From: Caballeronia sordidicola
GTDB lineage: Bacteria > Pseudomonadota > Gammaproteobacteria > Burkholderiales > Burkholderiaceae
Reading direction: 5' to 3'
DNA length: 64,000 nt
Assembly: GCF_000729995.1 (NCBI RefSeq)
Contig: NZ_JNFG01000215.1
Span: forward strand, 1 to 64,000
Below, in pieces: positions 44,454 through 54,001 of this stretch. Both the position numbers and the translations under genes were made by a program. Position 1 is the stretch's first letter, and every line of letters starts with the position of its first letter. A model generated the notes under the pieces. The model made no database searches and had not been told where the DNA came from. It saw only the letters and a list, made by a program, of their open reading frames with translations.

Positions 44454-45344
44454 TCAACCCGCCGCAATTCCCAGCAGCCACGCAAGCAGTGGTTTCAATT
44501 TCTCGCGATACTCGTTACGCGGCGGATGCACGAGGTAATACCCGGAACCCGTTTCAAGCACGCGTTCGAACGGCGCCACGAGCGCGCCGCTCGCCAGGTT
44601 CTCCTGCACGAGATTCAAGTCTCCCAGCGCCACGCCATGACCTCGCACCGCCGCGCCAAACGCGAGATCGAGCGTGTCGAACACCTGCTCGCGATACGTA
44701 TGCGACGCGAGTTCATCGCTTTCCTGCTGCAGCCATAACATCCATCCGCGCCTGCCAAAACTGGAATGCAGCAGCGTGTGATGCTTCAGATCGGCAGGCT
44801 GCGCCAACGGATGCGGGCCATGCGCGGTCTGTGGCGAGCACACAGGCGTCAATCGTTCGCGCATCAGGCAGGTCGCCTCGAGTCCTTCCCATCGTCCATT
44901 GCCGAACAGGATCGCTGCGTCCAGCGTGCCTTCGCCGAAATTGGTCGGCAGGAACCACGCGGTGTCGATGTTCAACTGCGTGCCCGGCACCTCGGCATAG
45001 AAGTCGGGAAGGCGCGGCAACAGCCAGCGTGCAGCTAGTGTAGGCGTGACTCGTAGCGTGATGGTCTGGCCGCCGGTGCTGATGATATGCATCGACCGGC
45101 GCGCGGTCGCAAGCAGCTCCTCGACGATAGGCACGAGCCGCTGGCACTCCGCCGTCGGCACCACCATCCGCGTGTGCCGCACGAATAATGCGCAGCCGAA
45201 ATACTCTTCGATCTGCTGGATATGCCGGCTCACCGCGCTCTGGCTGAGGAACAACTGCTGCGATGCCGCCGTGAAATTACCGCACCGGGCAACAACCAGC
45301 AGCGACTGCAGCACATTAAACGGCGGATAGCGTTCGATTTTCAT
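44454..45344 (-). CDS. LysR-family regulator (GcvA-like)
   Basis: LysR regulator of 296 residues. The helix-turn-helix is at about 10-65 (V-A-R-C-G-N-F-T-A-A-S-Q-Q-L-F-L-S-Q-S-A-V-S-R-H-I-Q-Q-I-E), with a GcvA-type effector domain (R-V-T-P-T-L-A-A-R-W-L-L-P-R-L near 97). It is divergent from the argH-paralogue operon. A near-perfect palindrome lies 15 bp before its start codon, consistent with autoregulation and control of the operon. Confidence 0.88.
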   Translation of the reverse strand: MKIERYPPFNVLQSLLVVARCGNFTAASQQLFLSQSAVSRHIQQIEEYFGCALFVRHTRMVVPTAECQRLVPIVEELLATARRSMHIISTGGQTITLRVTPTLAARWLLPRLPDFYAEVPGTQLNIDTAWFLPTNFGEGTLDAAILFGNGRWEGLEATCLMRERLTPVCSPQTAHGPHPLAQPADLKHHTLLHSSFGRRGWMLWLQQESDELASHTYREQVFDTLDLAFGAAVRGHGVALGDLNLVQENLASGALVAPFERVLETGSGYYLVHPPRNEYREKLKPLLAWLLGIAAG

Positions 45345-45358
45345 TTATGCAAGTTGTG

Positions 45359-45371
45359 CATGGTAACCATG
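45359..45371. promoter_or_regulatory. Palindromic LysR operator candidate CATGGT-A-ACCATG
   Basis: Perfect 6+1+6 palindrome in the 195-bp divergent gap between the LysR gene and argH. LysR proteins bind dyad sites with T-N11-A spacing, which this can satisfy. It is set close to the LysR start, as expected for an autoregulatory recognition site. Confidence 0.55.
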
Positions 45372-45539
45372 AGATTTTACCGTTTGTCGCTTAAAAATTG
45401 GCGTTCATAAAATCGGCTCGAAAGTTAAGGCTTCTTGCCCGATCCAAAGCGCAAGAAGCCTTCTGACGAGCAGGGCGCCTGGCGACATACCGCCTCCACA
45501 GGTGCGCAATCAAACCATCCACTTCCAGGGAGTTTTTGC

Positions 45540-46967
45540 ATGACCCAACATTCAGACCGGCTGTGGGGTGGACGCTTCAAGACTGGCCCGGCGCCCGCAC
45601 TGACCGCGCTTTCGCGCTCCGACCCGAGCTTCTTCCGGCTTGCGCCGTATGACCTCGCGGGCTCACGCGCGCATGCGCAGGAGCTCAGACGCGCTGAAAT
45701 CCTGACGGCTGACGAACTGCAGCAACTGCTGAGCGAAATGGATCGGCTGGAAGCGCAGTTCCTGGCAGGCGAGGTCGGCCCGACGCTCGACGATGAAGAC
45801 GTGCATACATTCCTCGAACGGGAATTGACGCAACGCCTGGGCGCAACCGGCGGCAAACTGCGCGCCGGCCGTTCGCGCAACGATCAGGCAGCGAACGACC
45901 TGCGTCTCTTTCTGCGCGACAAGGCGCGCACGCTGGCGCAAGCGGTCATCGATTTGCAGAATGCATTAATCGAACAGGCGAACGCGCACGTGCATAGCGT
46001 GAGTGCAGGGTTCACGCATTTGCAACCGGCGCAACCGATTGTGTTCGCGCATCACTTGCTCGCGCATGCGCAGTCGATTTATCGCGATGTCGACCGGCTG
46101 GTGGACTGGGATCGGCGCAGCGCGCGTTCGCCGCTGGGCGCGGCAGCGCTGGCGGGATCGGCGATATGCAGACGGCCGGAGTTGTCGGCGGCGGAACTCG
46201 GCTATGACGGTCCGTGTGAAAACTCCATCGACGCCGTCGCCTCGCGCGACCACGTTGCCGAGTTCGTGTTCATCACGAGCATGTTGTCGGTGAACTTGTC
46301 GCGGCTTTCGGAGGAAGTCATTCTCTGGACCTCGCGCCAGTTCGGCTGGGTCGTGCTCGACGATGGTTACGCAACCGGCAGCTCGATCATGCCGCAGAAG
46401 AAAAACTCGGATATCGCCGAGCTGACACGTGGAAAAGCCGGCCGGTTGATCGGCAACCTGAGCGGCTTGCTTGCCACGCTCAAGTCGCTGCCGCTTGCTT
46501 ATAACCGCGATCTCGCGGAAGACAAGATCGCGGCGTTTGATTGCATCGATACCCTCGAACTCGTGCTGCCCGCCATGGCCGGCATGATCCGCACGATGCG
46601 CGTGAACGTGGATGAAATGCGCCGTCAGGCGCCGCTCGGGTTCACGCTCGCCACTGAAGTTGCCGACTGGCTCGCGCTGCGCGGCGTGCCATTCAGCGAA
46701 GCGCACGAGATCACCGGCGCGTTGGTGCAGGCCTGCGAGGAGCAGGGGATCGAGCTCTCCGAGGTATCGGCCGCGACGCTTGAAAAGGTCGACGCACGGC
46801 TGGAACCCGCAGTGCTGGACCACGTGACCCTCGACGCAGCGGTGGCCGCGCGCAGCGGCTTTGGCGGCACTGCGCCGGTGCGCGTGGCCGAGCAGATCAC
46901 GCGTTTGCAAACGGCGCTCGATAAGCAACTGGCATGGGCCACTTCATACGGTGGACCGACATGCTGA
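45540..46967 (+). CDS. Argininosuccinate lyase paralogue
   Basis: Fumarase/aspartase-superfamily lyase of 475 residues, of the usual ArgH length. The ATG gives M-T-Q-H-S-D-R-L-W-G-G-R-F, the standard ArgH opening. Other marks are A-G-R-S-R-N-D-Q (about 112-119), the T-H-L-Q-P-A-Q-P loop, and the signature G-S-S-I-M-P-Q-K-K-N (about 281-290) with the catalytic Ser. Placement in an amino-acid import operon rather than with arg biosynthesis genes suggests a catabolic lyase releasing fumarate from an N-succinyl compound. Argininosuccinate cleavage cannot be excluded. The next gene overlaps its stop. Confidence 0.85.
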   Translation: MTQHSDRLWGGRFKTGPAPALTALSRSDPSFFRLAPYDLAGSRAHAQELRRAEILTADELQQLLSEMDRLEAQFLAGEVGPTLDDEDVHTFLERELTQRLGATGGKLRAGRSRNDQAANDLRLFLRDKARTLAQAVIDLQNALIEQANAHVHSVSAGFTHLQPAQPIVFAHHLLAHAQSIYRDVDRLVDWDRRSARSPLGAAALAGSAICRRPELSAAELGYDGPCENSIDAVASRDHVAEFVFITSMLSVNLSRLSEEVILWTSRQFGWVVLDDGYATGSSIMPQKKNSDIAELTRGKAGRLIGNLSGLLATLKSLPLAYNRDLAEDKIAAFDCIDTLELVLPAMAGMIRTMRVNVDEMRRQAPLGFTLATEVADWLALRGVPFSEAHEITGALVQACEEQGIELSEVSAATLEKVDARLEPAVLDHVTLDAAVAARSGFGGTAPVRVAEQITRLQTALDKQLAWATSYGGPTC

Positions 46968-47832
46968 GCGCTTACCAGGACATGACACCGGGCGATGCGA
47001 TCGAAGCAGATTACACGCAACTGGAATACGTGCGTCGACGTCATTGGGGGCGATACATTGCGTCGGCCGTGATCCTGGCGATCGTGGTTTATATCGGGCT
47101 CGCGTTCGCGCATGGGCAGATCGAATGGCGTTATGTCGCGCGCTTCCTGACAGCTAAATCGGTCCTCACTGGCCTCGCCAACACCGTCGTCATGACGGTG
47201 CTTGCGATGGCATTGGGCGTCGCTCTGGGTGTCGTCACCGCGATCATGCGGCTGTCGACCAATCCGGTGCTGCAGACGGTCGCGCAAGCCTACGTATGGT
47301 TGTTTCGCGGCACGCCAGTGATCTTGCAATTGCTGCTGTGGTTCAACCTCGCGCTGGTGTTTCCGTCGATAGGCATACCCGGTCTCTTCGAGTTTCGCAC
47401 CGTCGACGTGATGACGCCTTTCCTCGCCGCATTGCTTGGGCTCGGTATCAACCAGGGCGCGTATACATCGGAAGTGGTGCGCGCAGGGCTGCTCGCGGTC
47501 GACACCGGCCAGTATGAAGCGGCGAAGTCTATCGGCATGCCAAGGCTGCAGGCGCTGCGCCGCGTGATCCTGCCGCAGGCCATGCGCGTGATCGTGCCGC
47601 CTATTGGCAATGAACTGGTCGGCATGGTCAAGCTCACTTCGCTCGCCAGCGTGATCCAGTACGCGGAGATGCTGCACAACGCGGAGAACATCTACTATGC
47701 CAACGCCCGGGTGATCGAGCTGCTGATGGTCGCGGGCATCTGGTATCTCGTGGTGGTGACGGTGCTGTCGTTCATGCAGTCGCGCGTGGAGCGGTTTTAC
47801 GCACGCGGCGCGGGCCGTCCGTCGGGCCGGCA

Positions 47833-47836
<4 letters not shown>
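46961..47836 (+). CDS. Polar amino-acid ABC importer, permease
   Basis: HisM/GlnP-type permease of about 291 residues. The ATG overlapping the upstream stop (ATGCTGA) is preferred; an ATG at 46934 lacks a ribosome site. Membrane helices begin near residue 35. The N-T-V-V-M-T-V segment, F-R-G-T-P-V-I-L-Q-L-L-L and the ATPase-contact loop E-A-A-K-S-I-G-M-P-R-L-Q-A-L-R-R-V-I-L-P-Q-A are all typical. A single permease gene implies a homodimeric channel. Confidence 0.87.
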
Positions 47837-48639
<803 letters not shown>

Positions 48640-48701
48640 TTTTTATTTGTGGTTCCAGCGTCGTTGGAACCCGGTCTGACTTTTACCTTCAGCGAGTTTC
48701 C

Positions 48702-49544
48702 ATGAATGTTTCCCTCCGCTTTCGCCAGCTTGCCGCGCTCGTAACCGGCGCAATGGCATTGCATGTGGTGCCTCTGGCACACGCCGGGACACCACCGTCG
48801 ATCGGCAAGAGCACGCTGGTTGCGGCCATCGTGCCGAACTATCCGCCGTTCGAATACAAGGACCCGGCCACCGACAAGCTGATGGGTTTCGACGTTGACT
48901 TAGGCGTTGCGATTGCCGCGAAACTCGGCGTCAAACTGCAGTGGGAAGAGACCGGCTTCGACCAGATGATGAGCGCACTGACCACGCATCGTGTCGATGT
49001 GATCCTCTCAGGCATGACCGACCTGCCGTCACGCCGCGAGGCCGTGAACTTTCTCGACTACGTCACGGGCGGTCCGCAGTTCTACACCGTCAAGGCGCGT
49101 GTCGGCGAATTCGCCAGCATGGACGCGCTGTGCGGCAAGTCGGTGGGCGCGAGCCGCCGTACGTCGTGGCCTGACGACATCGCGACCTGGAGCAACGAGC
49201 ATTGCGTCAAGGCGGGCAAGAAGCCGGTCAATGTAAGCGGCACGAACGGCTCGGCGGATGCACGCGTGCAACTGCGCCAAGGCCGTATCGATGCCGCGGT
49301 GCAGGGCGGTGAAACGCTGCCGTACCAGAACTCGGTGGAGGAGAGCGCGTACGCGCCGATCGGCAAGCCGTTCCTGTCGCAGTACAACGGCATCGGCATG
49401 GCGAAGGGCAACGCGGCCTTGAATGCGGGACTGACGGAAGCGCTCAACGAGCTGATTGCCGATGGCACGTATCAGAAGATCCTGGTGAAGTGGGGTCTGC
49501 AGGAACACGCGGTTCAAAAGGCGCTGATCGATGCCAGCAACTGA
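48702..49544 (+). CDS. Polar amino-acid ABC importer, substrate-binding protein 1
   Basis: Type-II periplasmic binding protein (SBP_bac_3), 280 residues, starting at the ATG before a signal peptide (cleavage near A-H-A-G, residue 27). Core motifs are P-N-Y-P-P-F-E-Y-K-D, L-M-G-F-D-V-D-L-G-V-A-I-A, and V-D-V-I-L-S-G-M-T-D. The binding cleft uses the S-G-M-T-D stretch and a later G-A-S-R-R-T-S-W. A clear paralogue lies at 52758-53615 in the same operon. The gene overlaps the next by 14 bp. Confidence 0.87.
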   Translation: MNVSLRFRQLAALVTGAMALHVVPLAHAGTPPSIGKSTLVAAIVPNYPPFEYKDPATDKLMGFDVDLGVAIAAKLGVKLQWEETGFDQMMSALTTHRVDVILSGMTDLPSRREAVNFLDYVTGGPQFYTVKARVGEFASMDALCGKSVGASRRTSWPDDIATWSNEHCVKAGKKPVNVSGTNGSADARVQLRQGRIDAAVQGGETLPYQNSVEESAYAPIGKPFLSQYNGIGMAKGNAALNAGLTEALNELIADGTYQKILVKWGLQEHAVQKALIDASN

Positions 49545-50421
49545 CATTCAACAGACGGCCCCGCGCTGGCCTCAGGGCAATCGATCCTGCGTCGCGCTGG
49601 CTTTCGACCTTGACGGCCCGACCGGCGACGCCATGCTCGACGGCTCGATCTGGAGGAACCCTTCATACTTCACGCTGGGCAGCTATGGCCCCTGGCGCGC
49701 GTTAGGACGGTTGCTTGACATGCTTGGCGACAGGAAGGTGCCGGCCACGTTTTTCGTGCCCGCATGGGTCGTCGAAAACTGGCCGGAACAGTGCGCGGCG
49801 ATCGTGGCGCGCGGTCATGAGATCGGCTATCACGGCTATAAACATGAAGCCTTCTGGACGCTCGATGCCGACGGCCAACGCGCGGTGATGGAGCGCTCGG
49901 CGCGAGTATTCGACGAGTACCTCGGCATCCGCCCAGTCGGTTTTCGCACGCCGTCGGGAGACTGGGGACCGGACACGATTCGCGTACTGATGGAAGCGGG
50001 CGTGCGATATTCGAGTTCCATGCGTGGCGACGACCGTCCGTATCTGCTGCATACGGCGGGCATGGCCGAACCTATGGTCGAGATCCCCGGCCGCTGGGAA
50101 ATGGACGATTACGCGTCGCTCGCGTATCACCGCAATCCGAATTTTCCGGCGAGCCTGGATCGCATCGCAAGCTACGACACGACGCTCGATAACTGGCGGC
50201 GCGAGTTCGATGGTTCACATCGCGACGGGCTTTGCCTGACGACGCTTTTTCATCCGAAGGTGTCGGGCAAGCCAGGCAGGATCGCGTTGCTCGAAAGCCT
50301 GATCGATCACATGCATGAGCAGGGCGGCGTGTGGTTCGCCACGTGTCGCGACGTCGCGCAATGGTGGCGCATGAATAACGCCGACCACGCCTCACCGACT
50401 TCGCAGGAAGCTTCCAGATGA
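49531..50421 (+). CDS. Polysaccharide deacetylase-fold hydrolase, active-site-competent copy
   Basis: NodB-fold metal-dependent deacetylase of 296 residues of the HpPgdA/PuuE-like cyclic-imidase type, without a signal peptide, so cytosolic. The metal site looks complete: D26-x-D28 (A-F-D-L-D-G-P) and H101-x3-H105 (G-Y-H-G-Y-K-H-E), followed by G-F-R-T-P-S-G-D-W and a later F-H-P-K segment. Cytosolic members cleave C-N bonds in small amides or cyclic ureides as well as acetyl groups. It overlaps its neighbours on both sides. The substrate is unknown. Confidence 0.82.
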   Translation: MPATDIQQTAPRWPQGNRSCVALAFDLDGPTGDAMLDGSIWRNPSYFTLGSYGPWRALGRLLDMLGDRKVPATFFVPAWVVENWPEQCAAIVARGHEIGYHGYKHEAFWTLDADGQRAVMERSARVFDEYLGIRPVGFRTPSGDWGPDTIRVLMEAGVRYSSSMRGDDRPYLLHTAGMAEPMVEIPGRWEMDDYASLAYHRNPNFPASLDRIASYDTTLDNWRREFDGSHRDGLCLTTLFHPKVSGKPGRIALLESLIDHMHEQGGVWFATCRDVAQWWRMNNADHASPTSQEASR

Positions 50422-51326
50422 ACTCTTTACGCTGGCCGCAGAACGCGCGTTGCGCGGTCGTTGTCACGGTCGACTTCAACGACGAACACGGCATCCTTAC
50501 GCAAGAGCCCCGGATCGCGGGGCGCGAGAAATCTCTATCAGTATGGCGCTATGGGGCGAAGCGCGGGGTGGATCGCGTGCTCGATGCGCTCGAGGAATAC
50601 GAGGTGCGTTCAAGCTGGTTCGTGCCCGGTCGCGTGGCTGAAACGCACGCGGATCTGGTGAAGCGCATCCATACGCAAAAGCATGAGATAGGCAACAGCG
50701 GGTACGTCTGCGAGGACTTCGATAGGCTCACGCTCGATGCGCAAAAAGACGCGTTCAGGAAGGGACAAGATGCGCTCTCTCACGTGCTCGGACGGCGTAC
50801 GCAAGGTTTCCGTTCGTTCACCGGCAACTGGGCGCCGGGCTTCGCGGACTTCCTGCGCGATGAAGGCGTGACGTGGTCATCATCGTGGCGCGGCGATGAT
50901 CTGCCGTACTTTCATCTGCCGGATACGGATACGGACGCGTCGCTCGCAGCGCCTCGTCTGGTCGAATTGCCGCTGCACTACGAGCTGGAAGACGAGCCTT
51001 ACTTCGCTTATAACCTTTCACCAGCAGTCCCGGTTGGGCAGCCGCGCATTCCTTCCTATCGCGAAGTGTTGCGGAACTGGAAGCATGATTTCGCCGCGTT
51101 TCATCGATTCGGATTGTGCTTTGTGCTGAGGCTGCACCCGGAGATTATCGGCACGGCGGGGCGCATCGATGTGCTGCGCGAACTGCTCGCCGATATCCGC
51201 TCACGCGACGATGTGTGGTTCGCCACCGGCTCCGAAATGGCTGCATGGTGGAGTCAGAGCGTTGAAGCCAACGAGCCCGGGCATCCGGTCGAAGTGTACG
51301 CGCGGCATCGGCGGGAGGAAGCGTGA
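50418..51326 (+). CDS. Polysaccharide deacetylase-fold paralogue lacking metal ligands
   Basis: Second NodB-fold protein, 302 residues, paralogous to the gene just upstream (ATGA overlap). Aligned by eye, the metal positions have changed: D-x-D became D19-F-N21, and the H-x3-H became S94-G-Y-V-C98, although the surrounding K-H-E-I-G and G-F-R are kept. The expected metal site is therefore gone. It is intact in frame and sits in a tight operon, so it is probably a functional non-hydrolytic partner or an enzyme with another chemistry, not a pseudogene. Confidence 0.8.
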   Translation: MNSLRWPQNARCAVVVTVDFNDEHGILTQEPRIAGREKSLSVWRYGAKRGVDRVLDALEEYEVRSSWFVPGRVAETHADLVKRIHTQKHEIGNSGYVCEDFDRLTLDAQKDAFRKGQDALSHVLGRRTQGFRSFTGNWAPGFADFLRDEGVTWSSSWRGDDLPYFHLPDTDTDASLAAPRLVELPLHYELEDEPYFAYNLSPAVPVGQPRIPSYREVLRNWKHDFAAFHRFGLCFVLRLHPEIIGTAGRIDVLRELLADIRSRDDVWFATGSEMAAWWSQSVEANEPGHPVEVYARHRREEA

Positions 51327-52711
51327 ACGCGTCGTCTTTATCTCAGCGCCTGGCGACGTTCGTTGCCGAGACTCCCGCCGACACGCTTCCCGCACCTGTC
51401 GTGCACAAGGCGAAGCGCCATATTCTCGATACCCTCGGTGCTTCGTTGGGCGGTGCGACGGGTGTGGAAGCCCGCAGCGCCCGCGCAGTGATGGGCAGGG
51501 GCAGCAGCGGTGAAGTAACCGCGTGGGGCACGTCACAGGCCTTCAATCCCCGCGATGCGGCCTTCGTCAACGGCGTGGCGGCGCACGCGCTAGAACTCGA
51601 TGACGCCGGCGGCTGCGATCACTCCGGCGCGGTAGTGCTGCCCGCCGCATTCGCGGCGCTTGCGTGCACGCAGCGACCCGTATCGGGCCGCGAGTTCCTG
51701 ATGGCAGTTGTGCTCGGCTACGACGTCGGCCGCCGCGTGCTGGAAGCGTGCGGCGGTTATTCGCCTCATAACAACTACGGCTGGCATTCGACCATGACGT
51801 GCGGCGTGTTCGGCGCGGCCGCCGCCAGTGCGCGCCTGCTCGGTCTCAATGCCGCGCAGACCGCAGCAGCGTTCGGCCACGCGGCAAGTTTCAGCGGCGG
51901 GTTGTGGGGTTTTATTCACGATGCATCGCAGACCAAGCGCATGCATACGGGCCGTGCGGCTGAAGGCGGCTTGCTAGCCGCGTTGCTCGCCCAGCAGGGC
52001 GTGAGTGGCCCGACGCAGGTGTTCGAGGACGTGTGGGGAGGTTTCTTCAACGCGTTTGCACGAGACACGCAAATGCCGAATGCGCTGCTGGCGGAGCTGG
52101 GTGTTGTCTGGAAACTCATGCGCTGCTCGATCAAGCCGCACGCGGCATGCCGCAGCACCCATGCGGCCGTGGATGCCACGCTTGACCTGCTGCAAGGACG
52201 CGCGGTGGACCTGGACAAACTCGTTGGCGTGCACGTCAGACTCAGCGCCTTCGTGAACCAGATGTGCGGCGGCCGTGACCTTGGCACGCTTGCTTCCGCG
52301 CAAATGAGTCTGCCTTACGCGATCGCCACCGTGCTGGTGAATGGCCATGCGGGAATCGGTGCGTATCTCGACGCGCAGCGTAACGACCCGCGCATCGCAG
52401 CCGCAATGGAACGCGTCACGCTCGAGATCGATCCGTCAATGTCCGATCTCGACGAGCCTGTCATCACGTTCACATTGACCGATGCCGAACCGCGTTCGCG
52501 GCAGGTCAACGTGCCGCTTGGCGACCCGCGCAACCCGGTTTCCGATGCGGACCTCGCCGATAAATACCGCACGTTGGCCGCCATGACGATCCCGCAAGCA
52601 TCAGTGAACGCGCTTGAAATCGCCGTGCTCGATCTGGACAATCTCGCCGATGCGCGCACCCTGACGCAATGGCTGCAAGGCGACGCCGACGCAAGACCTG
52701 TAGTGCGTTAA
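51323..52711 (+). CDS. MmgE/PrpD-family protein
   Basis: Member of the MmgE/PrpD (2-methylcitrate dehydratase-fold) family, 462 residues, overlapping the upstream stop (ATGA... region). The helical domain opens with H-K-A-K-R-H-I-L-D-T-L-G (about 28-39); G-V-A-A-H-A-L-E-L-D-D near 85 and the later K-P-H-A-A-C-R-S-T-H-A-A-V-D motif are diagnostic. The family dehydrates or isomerises tricarboxylic acids or related itaconate-like acids. With a fumarate-releasing lyase in the operon, a branched or N-substituted dicarboxylate is conceivable; this is inference. Confidence 0.85.
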   Translation: MNASSLSQRLATFVAETPADTLPAPVVHKAKRHILDTLGASLGGATGVEARSARAVMGRGSSGEVTAWGTSQAFNPRDAAFVNGVAAHALELDDAGGCDHSGAVVLPAAFAALACTQRPVSGREFLMAVVLGYDVGRRVLEACGGYSPHNNYGWHSTMTCGVFGAAAASARLLGLNAAQTAAAFGHAASFSGGLWGFIHDASQTKRMHTGRAAEGGLLAALLAQQGVSGPTQVFEDVWGGFFNAFARDTQMPNALLAELGVVWKLMRCSIKPHAACRSTHAAVDATLDLLQGRAVDLDKLVGVHVRLSAFVNQMCGGRDLGTLASAQMSLPYAIATVLVNGHAGIGAYLDAQRNDPRIAAAMERVTLEIDPSMSDLDEPVITFTLTDAEPRSRQVNVPLGDPRNPVSDADLADKYRTLAAMTIPQASVNALEIAVLDLDNLADARTLTQWLQGDADARPVVR

Positions 52712-52757
52712 TCGATACCCTGACCTTCAACAAGACCTCTTTAAAGGTGCGTCTTCC

Positions 52758-53615
52758 ATGAACAAGCTGAACCCGATCCGTGCCGTTTCCAGCCTGATGG
52801 CACTCTGCCTGTCGACGTTTCTCTTCGCGAGCGGCGCGCATGCGCAGGCCTTGCCCGATGCCATCGCCAAGTCGAAAGTGATCAAGGTCGCGGTGAATTC
52901 CATCTATCCGCCGATGGAATACAAGGACCCGGAAAGCGGCGACCTGGTCGGTTTCGATATCGATCTGGGCAACGCCATTGCCAAGGAACTGGGCGTGAAA
53001 CTGGACTGGCAGGAGTCGGCGTTCGAGCAGTTGTTGCCGTCGCTGGCAACGGGCCGTGTCGATATGATCCTGAGCGGAATGAGCGATGTGCCGGGCCGCC
53101 GCGACACCGCCGATTTTCTCGACTACCTGAACTCGGGCGCGCAGTTTTATATCATCGCGTCGCGTGGGAACGAGATCAGGCAAGCGGCGGATCTCTGCGG
53201 CAAGTCGGTTGGCACGAGCCGCAGCACGTCCTTCCCGGGCGACACGGCCGCATGGAGCGCACAAAATTGCGAGGCGGCCGGCAAGCCCGCCATTACGGTG
53301 TCTGGGACCGAAGATACTTCCGCTGCGCGCATGCAGTTAAAGCAAGGGCGGATTATGGCGGGCGTGCAAGGCAGCGAAACGCTGCCGTATGCAATGAAGC
53401 TCGAACCGAATACCTACAAGCCTATCGGCGTGCCGTTCGCTACATCTCCTGAAGCCATTGCGTTCGCGAAGTCGAATCCGAAGTTGCGCGATGCAGTGCT
53501 CGGGGCGCTGAATAAACTGATCGCGAACGGGACCTATGCGGCGATTGTCGCCAAGTGGAACCTGCAATCGAGCGCGGTCAAGCAGGTGACGATGAACGCA
53601 GCGCCGGTACATTAG
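52758..53615 (+). CDS. Polar amino-acid ABC substrate-binding protein 2
   Basis: Second SBP_bac_3 protein, 285 residues, signal peptide to about residue 30 (A-H-A-Q). It shares Y-P-P-M-E-Y-K-D-P, L-V-G-F-D-I-D-L-G-N-A-I-A and V-D-M-I-L-S-G-M-S-D with the copy at 48702, so the two arose by duplication and probably feed the same permease and ATPase with different or overlapping ligands. It is last in the operon, 46 bp after the MmgE/PrpD gene. Confidence 0.87.
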   Translation: MNKLNPIRAVSSLMALCLSTFLFASGAHAQALPDAIAKSKVIKVAVNSIYPPMEYKDPESGDLVGFDIDLGNAIAKELGVKLDWQESAFEQLLPSLATGRVDMILSGMSDVPGRRDTADFLDYLNSGAQFYIIASRGNEIRQAADLCGKSVGTSRSTSFPGDTAAWSAQNCEAAGKPAITVSGTEDTSAARMQLKQGRIMAGVQGSETLPYAMKLEPNTYKPIGVPFATSPEAIAFAKSNPKLRDAVLGALNKLIANGTYAAIVAKWNLQSSAVKQVTMNAAPVH

Positions 53616-53623
53616 TCCTGCAG

Positions 53624-53911
53624 TCACGTGCCTTCGACCAGGATGCATCGATAGTCCGAACCCACGAACCGGTGCGTCGATGCATCCTGATACACGGGGT
53701 CGTAATACCACGAGCGGGCGGCATCGAATGACGGAAATTCGAGGACCAACACGCCCTCCGCGTTTGCACCTTCGAGTACCTCATGGCGTCCGTTGTACGC
53801 GCGAAATGTCACGGGATGATTCGCGAAGACTGCCTGCGATTTTTCTTTGTAAAGCTCCAACTGATCGGCGTCGCGGGTTTTTTCGCGGATGAAGATAACG
53901 TAGGCGGGCAT
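53624..53911 (-). CDS. DUF1330 protein, second copy
   Basis: Protein of 95 residues with the DUF1330 fold, starting at the ATG giving M-P-A-Y-V-I-F-I-R-E. It shares E-L-Y, V-L-E-F-P-S and the A-R-S-W-Y-Y-D-P-V-Y-Q motif with the copy at 29827-30114. It is divergent from the WYL regulator with a 90-bp gap, the usual arrangement of a regulator and its target. Function unknown. Confidence 0.85.
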   Translation of the reverse strand: MPAYVIFIREKTRDADQLELYKEKSQAVFANHPVTFRAYNGRHEVLEGANAEGVLVLEFPSFDAARSWYYDPVYQDASTHRFVGSDYRCILVEGT

Positions 53912-53973
53912 GGGGTTCCGGGGGATTCGCTGGCGGCGCCGGATTGACCGGGTGAAGTTCATGGTACGTTTAG

Positions 53974-53996
53974 CTCCTGTCAGATACTGTCAGGAG
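53974..53996. promoter_or_regulatory. Operator candidate in the DUF1330/WYL divergent promoter
   Basis: CTGTCAG occurs twice in the same direction (53977-53983 and 53987-53993), and the block is flanked by the inverted pair CTCCTG/CAGGAG. It overlaps the ribosome site of the WYL gene, so binding would also repress the regulator itself. Confidence 0.55.
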
Positions 53997-54001
53997 TCAG
54001 G

